A program made the position numbers and the translations under genes. Below are positions 1-11,487 of a stretch of 64,000 nucleotides of DNA, piece by piece. The DNA is from Phoenix dactylifera (taxonomy: Eukaryota; Streptophyta; Magnoliopsida; Arecales; Arecaceae). How positions within the stretch are numbered: position 1 is the stretch's first letter; each line of letters starts with the position of its first letter. The stretch is taken from contig NC_052393.1 in assembly GCF_009389715.1 (NCBI RefSeq), positions 248,001 to 312,000 of the forward strand, in the 5' to 3' direction. The notes under the pieces are model-generated. The model ran no database searches and was not told the origin of the DNA. It worked only from the letters and a program-made list of their open reading frames with translations.

Positions 1-467
1 GTGTTCTAATTTGGCAGGCCAAAGCTTGATTTCAGCCTGAAACTGGTCAAAAGTAGTAATTAAATGTCTGGATTACAATCTTATATTGTATCTTTATGGG
101 GGTTTGTGGAGTTGGCATTAGTGGGTTCACAAGCTCAGTCCAAGTTTTGCCCCCTGATGAGCTGGTTCAAGTAAGCTGGACCAGCTTAGTGATCAGCTGC
201 CACCTGTTTTGTAAGAGGATAGATGCTTAATTGAATCAACTTCTAGGACTCATGTACCGATAATACTGTACCATTGTGAGCAAGACAGCTTTGACAAAGT
301 AACTCCTTGTTTGGTAGTATGTTGACATTTTTAGAGAAATTAAGCTTCCTTGCGATGTTGAAGCATATCTCACATGAGGGCCTAATTTGTGGTTCCATAT
401 TGCATTATGATTATCGTTTAATTGTTCTTTTTATTTTTATTTTTTCATGTTTTTGGTAATGCATCAG
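1..467 (+). other. Intron (partial) of the TRMT2A-like gene
   Basis: No convincing coding stretch is seen here. The sequence ends in an AG acceptor at 466-467 directly before the first recognisable exon of the methyltransferase gene, so it is read as intron whose upstream exon lies outside the window. Confidence 0.6.
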
Positions 468-3400
468 AATGACTGCCCTCTACATGTAGGTGGTCTTCCA
501 TGCAAACTTGAAGGCATATTAGAGTCACCGGTAATCAATGGTTATCGGAACAAATGTGAGTTTTCTGTGGGCTGTTCGCTACAGGGCAAAAGAACTGTGG
601 GGTTCATGCTTGGAAATTTCAGGTCAGTTTGTCAGTTGATGTCCTTGTGAACTGAAAAATTTTACATCTAATTAAAGGTGCTTTTTTTAAATCTTGAGAT
701 ATCAGGGAAGGCATCACAGCAGTCGAGGAACCTGTCAACTGTCCAAATGTCTCTAGAATCTCCTGTAAATATGCTTCAATCTTTCAAGATTTCCTCCAAT
801 CTTCAGTATTACCTGTGTGGAACCGAATTAATAACACTGGGTTTTGGCGTCAATTCACGGTACTACTCTTAGTAATTTTGCTATGTATCCTGTAATTTTT
901 GAGGCGCAGACCGTTTGCATCATTCACTTTTGACACTTAATGGAAATTACCATTTTTGTCTCGCTAACATTTTGCAGGATATTTACATTGCTTTAAATAT
1001 TTATATCACTCTAGATTTTGATGAATGAATGTGACCATTTAGTTCTTGTCAACAGAATATGGATGGAATTATACTTTTGACATTTCATGCTAGGTCCGAG
1101 AGGGAAGAAGTCCAGGTCAAGCTGCAACTGAAAATCTAGATAACCAAATCACAGAAGTAATGCTTATTGTTCAGGTTTGCTTCCCTTATAACTCATTCAT
1201 ACATCTGGGGGAATACATTTCTTTATTTTTGATAATAAAGCATGTTAACTTGTGCACACACACACACACCCCTTTCATGCAAATAAAAATATTCCACATG
1301 CTAACTTCTGTTAATACTTGATCAATTTAGCCTTGAAGCATGATCCTTATCCATGCAACATTAGATTCTCTCCCTTTATCCCTTGCTAATTAAGAAAATA
1401 TTTGATCAAATGCTTAGCACGTACAGCGTGCTCAATCAAAGATTTTCCATTGATTTAACATGTCTCTCTATCGAGCCAGACTTAATGTTTAGTTGATAAC
1501 CTGATCTGCAGGTTTGCTTATCAGGTGTTGATGAAGAACTGATGAAAAATGAATTCAGCAGGATGACTCAGGTTCTGACACAAGGAGCAGCTTCATGTTC
1601 ACCTCCACTACCTCTCACAACAATAGTAGTGCAGGTAGGTTTTCTAGCTTTGGGAACATTTGTCTCTTCTGCAGTGTATATCGCTATCTGGGTACTGGAA
1701 TGCTTGGAATGGGACTAGCTGCAATCGTTTTGTCTCGTGAGATCATAAGTTTAACATGCTGGACGAGAGTGAAATAATTCATTTCAGGGTTTGGTTACTA
1801 AAAAATTTATATTGCTGTGAATGACTAAATTTTTCTATTTGTTACAAAGTCCATCCCATGCTTTCAAATCCGTTCATCTCTATTATGAAGTAGATGAGCA
1901 GCTACGTATCTATGTTACGTTGATGTCATGTGACTTCAGTCAATTTTTCTTTTAATGTCTTTGAGAGTAGGTCTTCTGACTTTTTAACTTCTTCAAAACA
2001 GATTTTAAAGGAAATATTTCTGTATTATGGAAAATATGACAATTTACTTGTTGGTGCTATTGATTGCAACCTTGAGTATGGAGTCCCAGAGAAAACAAAG
2101 ATATTCTTTCTTTGTCATCCTTTTTGTTCTTTAGACATCATTTGTTGAGTAACGAATGGGCTTATGTAAACTACTATCAGCAATATGCATTGGTTTGGGC
2201 TGACATGGGCTCAACAATTTCTCGTTTGACTTTAGTTTGGGAACTTGGTAACCTGGCTTAGCCTAAATATGACATGGCATGTGTTCTCATGTGCAAATAT
2301 CTTGTATTTGCATGGCAAAGAGAGGTCATAGTAAAAGAAGAATTGGATGGGTCGGAATTTGTATTCTGGAGAATAAAAGAGTAGTTATGTGACAGTATTT
2401 CTTTGCTCTTATATCATATTTTGCAAAAATAATTTAAATATTCAAATTGGCCATGCTAAATTTGAACTGTTTTGGGTTGGTTTTTTGCTGAAGCTTGGCC
2501 CACTCGGTCTATTAGTTTGGCCAGTTTGAGCTCGACTCACACATTGTTGTCTTGTGCTTTGGCTGTAATATGTTGGCCAAAGACAGGCAGGCTGAGCTTG
2601 GACCAAGGCTTCAGCAATGCAGGTGAAGTTCTGGATCATCTGCGGCCTGGTCCTGCCAGCACAACATATGCCCTGTTTCTTTGTTGTGTTTTGTATGTTC
2701 TCACTTATTAAAAGAAATGAGTTTTAGCAGGATCACAAAGGAATATCAAATGCTGCACCAGCTGATTGTCCATTGCTCCCGCTTCTATTATCAAATGTGG
2801 AAAAGCAATCCTGTTCGGAAAAGCCATATGTCAGTGAAGCAAGAATTCATGACTATATAAGCAATCTTCGCTTCTCCATATCACCAACAGCATTTTTCCA
2901 GGTCAGAATCTCAATTGTTGTTTACCTTTTCACCCTTCTTGTTTAAAATGGTTACTTCATTTATGGTTCATGAGATTACAGGTTAACACTCTTGCTGCAG
3001 AGAGGTTGTACTCCCTTGCTGGTGATTGGGCAGATCTAAATTCAGATACATTACTTTTTGACATTTGTTGTGGGACAGGAACAATTGGCCTCACTTTAGC
3101 ACATCATGTTGGCATGGTAATTTCCAAAAATTTAAATTTCTTGTCCAATTCCCGAATCGAAAGTTTCTGAATTCTTAATCTGTTTAAAGCTACCACAAAA
3201 CATAACCATAACCAGTATGATTCACTGCACTATTTTGGAATGGCTTTGTGGTTCCTTCTTTGCCATTTGTTTCTAATGTGAGCTATTGATTCTGTTAAAA
3301 CATGGTTACCAAATTCTATCACATTAATGCCGTCAGAGGATATAAACTCTCTTTCATAGATTATAACAAATCCAAGCCTTTCTTTTTGCTGGTATGTTCT

Positions 3401-6400
3401 TCGATCATTGTCTACTGCATTATAAAACTATCCCTGATATTCTTTTATCACTTGATCTGTTCAACTTTAATTTACTTGTGCAGCTTCTGAACATTGTGAT
3501 TCCTAGATTTCCTCTAATGGACTTATGTTCTTCCTAATTTAAGCTTCTCGAGAATGTTCTAAGTAGTGGTTGACTGCTTACAATATAGAAATGTTTATAT
3601 TGTTTCTTGTATTTTAATTTAAAAACACGGGAGTATTTCTATCTTTGCCGGTAGAAAAGGGTGGCCCAATGCTCGAGGCATTATAGGGTCTAGGAAGGGT
3701 TAGATGCATTCAACCTTATCCCTGCATGTGGAGAGGCTCTTTTGATGTTTCAGACCTTGCACTCAACCTTATCCCTGTATGTGGAGAGGCTTTTTCCATG
3801 TTTCGGACCTGTGGTTTTTGCTGGTACCACATGTTTAACACCTTTTACTTGCTTGGTATTATATCTAAGCACATTGAACTAGCCTTGGCTATATAAGCTG
3901 GCACTAATTTTTCACATATATGGGATGGAAGCTGTTACCTATCATCGATTTACTTTGTATAAATTATTTATTTTCAGTTTATCACCAAATAATTCAATAT
4001 TGTGTCTGCTCTCGAGAGGCGGACATAAAAAAAGTTGCAAGATATTGTTTTATTTGTTCTCACCATTTACTTTATCTTGACTTTTTTTGTTTCTTATTTT
4101 GACTTTTAAATTCTCCAGGTTGTTGGCATTGAAATGAATGAGTCTGCAGTTTCAGATGCTCAGAGAAATGCAATGATTAATGGCATAAAAAATTGCAGGT
4201 TTGTCTGTGGAAAGGTGAGTTTTACTTGGATAAATTTACCTTTCTATACTTCCACTATTTGTTGTTGATGGCTCTGAAAATCGAGTGGTCACTATTTGTA
4301 CATATTATCGACGTTATTGCATTGGATGTGCCAAAGCATTTGAAAAATGTATTGACAGTGCTGTCAATTCTGATTTCCGTGTTCCATGTACATGGATTAA
4401 ACTAGTTTTGGGATTTGTACAATCTTTACAGAGTGTCAAATATTTCTGTGCTGGCAAGGTTATATTAGCATTGTCTTGTTATCGTAGCACTATTTCACTG
4501 ATGAGGGGGAAATGAATATGAAATACGAAAAGAAAAAGTCAATAGAGACAGTCTGAGACCTATGCAGTATTAATATCACTAAGAACTCGTTCTGGATATT
4601 AAAATACCATGATCTATGTAACTAAAAAAGTTTGCTTGTCTTGCCTTAAATATTTATTCTGCTATGTATATATATTAATCTGCTTGCATCCTGATCTTTT
4701 TATATTCCAAGTTTTTCAGGTAAGTTGATATAATTGATATTGTCTTATCTGTAAAAAAAATTAACTGTTAAAAAAAAAACTAATATAAGCTTCATGAGTT
4801 TGTTATTCCTAATATGTTCTGGAAGGTTTAATCTCCATATTGCTTTGATATCATTGTGGGATCTAATATCCCTACACGCACATATAAACATTAAGCCTTT
4901 CACATGGCATAAATCTTGCATCTACTACCTATTGGAAGTCTAAAATTTGAGTAGGGAAAGACAAGTCCCTTAAGGAGATAAGCTAGCATAAATCCAGTAG
5001 AAGAAATTAAGAGAACATGACATCAAATTGTAGTTTTTAGACCATTTATGTCTTTATTTCGTTAAATATGTTATGTTGCTGCCAAGTACCCTCCCCCCTC
5101 CCCCCCCCCCCCCCCCCCAGCATCTCAGTTAGATGAAGCAGGCCTGGCGAAGTTGTAACATCATGAATAACCTATAAACAACCTGAATTAATAATTTACT
5201 AATCTATAGTAAGGAATATTTTTTGAATTATAATCCATTTCACATTGTAAATAATTTTTGGTAAGTAGACACATGCTGATGACTTAAAGACAATTAGTAA
5301 GAGGAGAGCATTAGATATTACGCTATCTAAATATTTTGCAGCTCCTAAATCTTCTTCCAAGATGTAATTTTGGCTTGTCTCGGACACTGCATCTTTAATT
5401 GTTTCCACCAAACAAAAGCCTGGACCTTTAGCTTGATAGAAAGCACTTTTTTTTTTCCGATCATCTCACATGTATTTGTAAGCAAATCCATGCTCCACCA
5501 TATTAATCATCCAAACAATAAACTTGTTGAGCCTAATGTGTCTTTCAAGGTTCGGAATATCTTCCTTTAGGTCAACATTCCTATGGCGATACTCTACACG
5601 ATCAGCCCGTTGATGGTGCGCCTTTCCCCCTCTCTCCATGAAGCTCTAGGGTTGATGTCTTCTTCCTTCGAATCACAAATGTCCTCATCCCAGTCCTGAG
5701 TATCAAAGTGCTCATGACACTTCGTGAGCTGGTGGATTTACATTCTTAGTTTGTTGATCTTAATGTCCTTAAGGTCTCATTCATGAGGAACTGGCTCGTC
5801 ACTGCCATTAGTCCATGCTTTCGAGCGCCCAACATGGAATCTTTGCAGCTTCACAAAAATGCCAAGGAAGGAAACCCGCTCTAACAACAAACAATGGAAA
5901 CCCAACACTCAGTGTCACTCATGGCACGATATTGAACAAAGAAGCAATTACAAGCAACTATGGAAGAATAGGCCAAAGCCGAAGAATAGGCCAAAGCCAA
6001 TTTATACAAAATCTCACTTCAGAGTAATAAAATATGTAACTCTCTGTTCCCCTCTCCAACTAATTACAAGCAACTATGGAAGAATAGGCCAAAGCCAAAG
6101 AATAGGCCAATATCCATTTATACAAAATCTCACTTCAGAGTATTAAAATATGTAACTCTCTGTTCCCCTCTCCAACACAAGTATTTATATCCAAAACTTA
6201 AAGACAATAATCATAAACTGTTTAGAATAAGATAACTAAAACAATATAACTATAGACTAGTTCTATTGGGAATTATGCGCAAAAAAGTTAAGAAATAAAA
6301 ATAAATAGTTCTAGTCATTGTAGTGAGCTAGCACTCTTTCCTTCTTGGTCTCCCATCTGTTTTTGGAGTCCTTGTTGCACTTGGACTAGATTCTTGTGAA

Positions 6401-8871
6401 GAACCCATGGGATTGTGGGTTTCCTTAAATCATGCTTGCATCCACGACCACCTTGTCCATATTCAAGTCCAAATCCGTGTCCCTTCCTGCTTCTAACTCT
6501 TCTTTGTTCTGTGGGATATTGGACTCCCACATACCATTACTTACATGTATGCTTGTATATATGTACACTTGGACACTTGGCACCCGTGCCAACTAGGTAA
6601 CACTAATTAGAAACCAATAGTCACTCAGCAATTCTACATTATATATGTTCTCTTTTATCAGATTATGTAAGCGATCCAAGTTATGTGCCAAAATGAAGCT
6701 GAGTGAATCTGAGATATCCCACGTGTACATAACTTGATGCTTTCTTTTTTATATGGTCCATAACTTTGCATGGAACATTGCGCTACTGCAGAACTAATCT
6801 GGCAAAGAGATTGAAATACCCTTTAGGAGCATCCACAAGTAAAAACCAAAATGAGGACTTGTGGATCTGTACTTTTTACCAGATCAGTGTTTAGTAGCTG
6901 TTAACCGCACGAAATTATCTTGGATAGATGACCCTCAATTGTGTTTACTACTCCAAAAAGTGAGCGATCACTTGATACCTTCATTTGCTTTTAGTTTTAA
7001 CATTTTTAAAATCTTTATCTTTTTCATTTACTTTCACTCACTTGTAAGGTCTGACACTGAACTTTTCAGGTTTCACCAAATAGCTCTTCTTCTTCTTTTT
7101 TCATTCTAATCCTTTACAAGATGGTGCTTCTATTCTGCTGATTTTTTAAAAGTTTTTAACACTTGTGACTTTGGTCTAGGATCTCCTTGATTATGTTCAC
7201 CATAATGTAATGACATCAGAAGTAATTTCTTTTACCTTTTTTTTTTGAATATGTTAATCATATGACATTAAAAGATAAATGCTTTTAGAAAATAGGGAGG
7301 AGGTTCTCTGATGACTTGTTATGCCTAAAGGACTTCTTGCTGTTCATGACAATCTAAATTTTATTATGTTATAAAGTATAACTATTTTTTGGTTCGTGAT
7401 TGCATTTTAGATATTTTCAAATCAGCAATGCTCTTTGTAATTCTTTGTACCTTCCCATTTGGGAAGTGACAGGCAGAGGATGTGATGGGGACTCTACTTA
7501 AGCAGTATCTTGATGTGCCTCAGCATCATGGTATAGTCTCTGGATTCTTGGAAAGCAATGGCACAGATCAAGATGATAATATAACAAATGACAACGGTGA
7601 TGGATTAACTTTCCAGTCTGACACAAGTACATCTGCTGATGATCTTCTAGCTAATGCAAGTGCTAAGGAGATCTCGGTATTGCCAGAAGAGAGAACTGAT
7701 GGAAAGTTGGAAACCTTGGTGGCTCCTGAGCAGAATTTTGATGGAAATACCAACCATGAAGAAGGTTGCATAGATCATGGCAAAGACAATGGTCATGAGT
7801 CACTGGCAAATGAGGGCTCAAATAATGATGCCAAGGGCTCTTTGGGAATTCTGAAGAATTGCACGGCGGTATGCGAAGAGACAACTCATGAAAAGCCAGA
7901 GTGCATTGAAATGATTCAGAATAACTGCATTTCTGAACCAAAGAAAGGGGCAGCTGAGTCTTCTATGTTTCAATTTAAGAATGTAGTAGCTATCGTTGAT
8001 CCACCACGGGTTGGCCTTCATCCAATTGTAAGCAACACTCCTCTATGCACTTTTATATTGGAGCCCTCTTTCTTTGTTTGGAAGGTAGTGATTAAATTTG
8101 AAACAGCTTTGTTAGAGACTTTCAAGCATCCCTCTCTTTATGTAATTAGAATATTTCTCAAAGCCACTAGTTCAGTCCTTTTGTACTTACACTATCCAGT
8201 CAACTGTTTGATCAAAGGCATGATATTTAATGTGCATAACTTAGTCTAATTCTGAAGTTCTGTTTTCACTGTGAATTCTTTCATATCTCGCAATTCTTTC
8301 TCCCAACAAATCGATGAGAGCAAGTGTCATTTTTGTGAGAATCAACTGAATTGTGAAAAATTGCAGGCATTTTGAGTCTTTTCCCTGAACCTGTGAACCA
8401 TGTTCATGTACCTACATGATTTTTTGCCTCTGGTCTTCATTTTCTTTTAACTATCAAAATGTTTGTCGAATGGTATGCCATCTTAGTACTGGGCCTCGTA
8501 CTGGTGCCATCTTGTCATTGTGTCGGTATGCCCGGTATAGGGGCCAGTTCGGTATACCGAGTATCGGTACACTCTCCGTATCGTGTACCGGTATCGAACT
8601 AGTATGGTATAATATACCGGTATCGAACTAGTATGGTACAATATACTCTGTACCGTTCGGTTTGATAGGCGTATCATTATTTGTTGTGCTCAGATTATCA
8701 TAATTGTAGGTGACTGATCTGATGCTTCATATGACTTGCAGGTGATTAAATCTTTAAGAACTCATCCACGTATACGACGTCTCGTGTAAGTCTTTCATCC
8801 TTCTCAACCTGTAATATTTCTATGCTTCTCTAGAGGCTGTTTCCCGACACATGATTCTCCTGTACCCTCAA

Positions 8872-8903
<32 letters not shown>

Positions 8904-9177
8904 TTTATACAATTCTTTCTTGTCTTCTATCAGCTACATTTCTTGCAATCCGGAAAGCCTAGTGGCTAATGCAATTGAGCTTTGCACCCCAACTACTGAT
9001 AAGCCGGAGAAAGGAAAAGGCAATAGAGGTTGGAGAAAAATGAGTAGTGCTGGTCTGGCAAGGAATCGGGTAAAATCCATGCCCAACTCCGAGCCATTCC
9101 GACCAGTCAGGGCAATGGCAGTTGATTTATTTCCACACACTCCACACTGTGAGATGGTGATGCTTTTCGAGAGGTGA
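468..9177 (+). CDS. TRMT2A: tRNA (uracil-5-)-methyltransferase, TRMT2A/TrmA-like (5' end missing)
   Basis: SAM-dependent RNA methyltransferase expected to make 5-methyluridine (m5U54) in tRNA. Ten exons join in phase: 468-622, 706-859, 1094-1174, 1512-1634, 2731-2901 (or from 2728), 2982-3116, 4119-4214, 7473-8027, 8742-8785, 8934-9177, giving 585 residues and a TGA stop. Visible motifs, in order: GGLPCKLEG and NKCEFSVG of the family's central domain; [15 protein letters not shown]; the substrate-domain end [11 protein letters not shown]; the SAM-binding loop [21 protein letters not shown]; the DPPRVGLHP motif; and YISCNPESL, whose Cys is the catalytic nucleophile of this family. The C-terminus [18 protein letters not shown] is also typical. 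Exon 8 carries an acidic insert of about 140 residues between the AEDV motif and DPPR, absent from the human protein as I know it. Plant homologues usually have a CCCH zinc finger at the N-terminus; that part would lie left of the window. Intron 7 is 3.26 kb and holds old transposon debris. Confidence 0.9.
3655..3815 (-). mobile_element. tRNA-derived SINE (Au-like) fragment with duplicated core
   Basis: Read on the minus strand this resembles the widespread plant Au-type SINE: a degenerate box-B-like head near 3800, then the sequence matching the AGAGGCT ... GGGGTAAGG ... GACCCT core and the conserved end near 3665. It lies inside an intron of the methyltransferase gene. A 53-bp core unit (about 3708-3760) is repeated next to itself (about 3761-3813) with several differences, so the copy is old and rearranged. 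No target-site duplication was identified. Confidence 0.6.
5093..5118. repeat. Poly-C tract
   Basis: Six C, one T, then nineteen consecutive C within intron 7 of the methyltransferase gene. The other strand is a long poly-G run. Length may be affected by sequencing of homopolymers. Confidence 0.9.
5480..6300 (-). mobile_element. Degenerate LTR-retrotransposon relic (gag-like plus LTR-like)
   Basis: On the minus strand, 5480-5830 reads as a broken gag-type frame rich in charged residues, interrupted by stops. Further upstream on that strand (5940-6300) is a TATA-containing, LTR-like stretch that includes a tandem duplication. No intact frame, LTR pair or target duplication is visible. The assignment as retrotransposon debris rests on overall appearance only. 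Confidence 0.35.
5945..6176. repeat. 116-bp tandem duplication
   Basis: Two direct copies, 5945-6060 and 6061-6176, differ at only a few positions. Each also contains a smaller doubled motif, GAAGAATAGGCCAAAGCC. It lies in intron 7 of the methyltransferase gene, within LTR-like debris. Confidence 0.85.
8486..8668. repeat. GGTATACC/GGTACC-rich palindromic repeat
   Basis: Dense array of short palindromes such as CGGTATACCG and TACCGGTA, with one 34-bp unit (TATACCGGTATCGAACTAGT followed by ATGGTATAA) present twice in direct order at about 8593-8660. It lies in the second-last intron of the methyltransferase gene. Similar GGTACC-rich repeats are, from general memory, common in monocot genomes; the origin is not known to me. 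Confidence 0.6.
8872..8899. repeat. (CT)n microsatellite
   Basis: About fourteen CT units in the last intron of the methyltransferase gene, 34 bp before the final acceptor, where they also act as a pyrimidine-rich tract. Confidence 0.9.
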
Positions 9178-11487
9178 TTTTTTTCTTTCAAAAAATAATT
9201 TATGAACAATAAGCTAATATCTTCAGAGACTGATCTGCATCTAAGCTTATAAATTAATGTGAGGAAATCGCAGCTGGAATCAGTTGCAGTTGTAGTGGTA
9301 ACAAACAATTGTAACAATTGTTGGATGTCTATGATGTTATGCACTCTAGCCTTGATCAACATCCAAGAGTATATTTAGTTCTTGTGTTAAAAAAGATTTC
9401 TGGAGCCTTGGTTAACTTTGCCTCCTAAAAATGCAGTCAGTAATTGATTGCAGCTAACAATTATGAAGGATATGACTTGATTTTTTCTTCTCAAAGTCTT
9501 CTGTTGATGACTCATATAGTATGATTATTCCGGCACTGCTGCTCCATGTCTGTGTAACTTGAAAATCTTTGCAACTGACCGACACTCTCTATCAAGTTAT
9601 ACTGACATTTTATATTTATTAAAAGGTTTCATATCTATAATTCATATTCACTTTTTATGTGGTTTGTATTGCATGGGCCAAAGAGTAGTGTCTTGAAGTC
9701 CATAGCCTTGTCAAAGTATTCCAGGATTCTTGCTGTCCATGACTTGAGGGATCTCCAGAACCATCGGTAATGCAGAGCTAGCAATTATAGTAGTAGTATA
9801 TTTGGAAACATGACATGATGTTTATCTGGACTTTGCCTATGCCTTGTGATTGTTAGGCTTCGGGGAGATGAGTTTCTTATAGCTTACTGCACCCTCCACT
9901 TTTTCTTAGTGGGAGGTCCGCGTCTCACCAGTTACCACTATGGATGGACTGCACTAAACCACATGCCCACTCTTACGGTGGAGGCATTATTAATTATTAA
10001 AGCAGACTTTAGAAGGGATTATCCTTTGCGCTTTTGATTGAAGTTTGTGGCTCTGCCACCTTTGGCTTCGGTGTTTCCTGAAGGGACGTGATAATATATT
10101 CTAGTGAGCTTGGATACAAAAGAATTTATTGATGCTTAATATCTTCCCATTCAAAGCGTAATAATGGAGTGCTCGGTGCTTGCAGTCGTAAGCCATCTCT
10201 TTCACTCGTAAGTCGTAAACAAGTTCTCACCTCCCTCCTGTCCGTATGTATCCTCTAGAATTCTTAATAACTCACTAGTTCCTGCGGTTATTGAGTGGTT
10301 AAGATCATCGCCTGGGTTCAAAAAAGTGCCCGTGCCCATTTCCACCGGCTCCAGACGGGTTGGCAAGCTGAACTTGCGTACGATCCACTACCGGTTTTAG
10401 CGAGCAATCACACAGATTTCCCGTAGGCGCTTTCCCCGTGTCTTGTTTGCTACGCAAGTGGGATGCATCATCCATCCGTCGTTCCACCATTTGCTCGACT
10501 TGCTTTTAATCATGTTGAAGTCCGCTTTGTACGGCACAACCGGGAGCCTAAATTATCTTGTTCATGGTTCAGGTCATTGCCAATGCCACAGAGCAAGGAA
10601 TCCAAGCTTCACAATATACATAAATAGATGGAGAAACTTCTTAAACTTGTGCTTGAGAAATTTGGCCGTGCCAGATATACATGAAAACTTGAATTGTCGG
10701 GAACCATGAAGTAAATTGATAAAATATTATTTTAATCTGATGACACCAGCAAATACGTACCATTATCCTTGATATATATAATAGCTATCATTATATGATA
10801 ACAGGTAAATAATTAGGCACCGGTAAAACCGAATCCCCGATACGTGTTCGGTGTTCCTATAAACGCCATCTGTTTGTGCCTGTAAACATCATAGTAGGGG
10901 GCCCATATTTGATATGACAGCCACTGTAATGCTGCTTAGCTCTCGCCACAAAATATCCAACGCGCCGAGTTTGCGATTTAAGGCTCAGAAAGGGAGGGGT
11001 TGTATATTTCCTGCGAAAAAAAAAAAAAAAAAACCCTCCCTTCGCTCGAATCCACCGTGAGGAGGAGTTCGGAGAGCTTTGAGATATGTGCGGGCTTGAT
11101 CGTAAAATTGCTGGCCGTTTTCCCTGTTTTCCACCTATTCGAATTTCTTTTTTTTTGTTAAAAAAAAAATATGGGAATCGGATGTCGACAGTTAACAGTA
11201 AGAGGACGATGGATGGAGCTGTGGGAAGGGACGGCCACCTGTTAACATCCTCTTGTGGTCTTCCCTTTCTCACCGCCCCTTCTTTTTTCCTTTGCACCAT
11301 CATCACGCTGCTTAGTGCAAGCGGCCAGAGAGCAGAGAGCAGAGAGCAGAGAGAGGGTAGGGGATGGAGGTAGTGGCACTTGTAATTTCAGTCACGGACT
11401 TGGTCTTCTGAGAAAACTCACCAGACCTCTACTCTATTCGGTTCCGGTTCTCGGCGGCGGCGGCGGCTGCTCGGTTTCTTGATTTCC
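9178..11487 (+). other. Intergenic region, promoter and 5' UTR of the RING-CH gene
   Basis: 3' flank of the methyltransferase gene and upstream region of the RING-CH ligase gene. No protein-coding gene is supported. The last 200 bp before 11488 contain GCAGAGA repeats and a CGG run that fit a plant 5' UTR. A homopolymer A run lies at 11018-11033. I could not place a TATA box with confidence. Confidence 0.5.

Noticed and set aside
10283-10330. tRNA-like text (GAGTGGTTAAG ... GGGTTCAAA)
   Set aside because: The arms do not pair and the box spacing is too short; neither a tRNA gene nor a convincing SINE.
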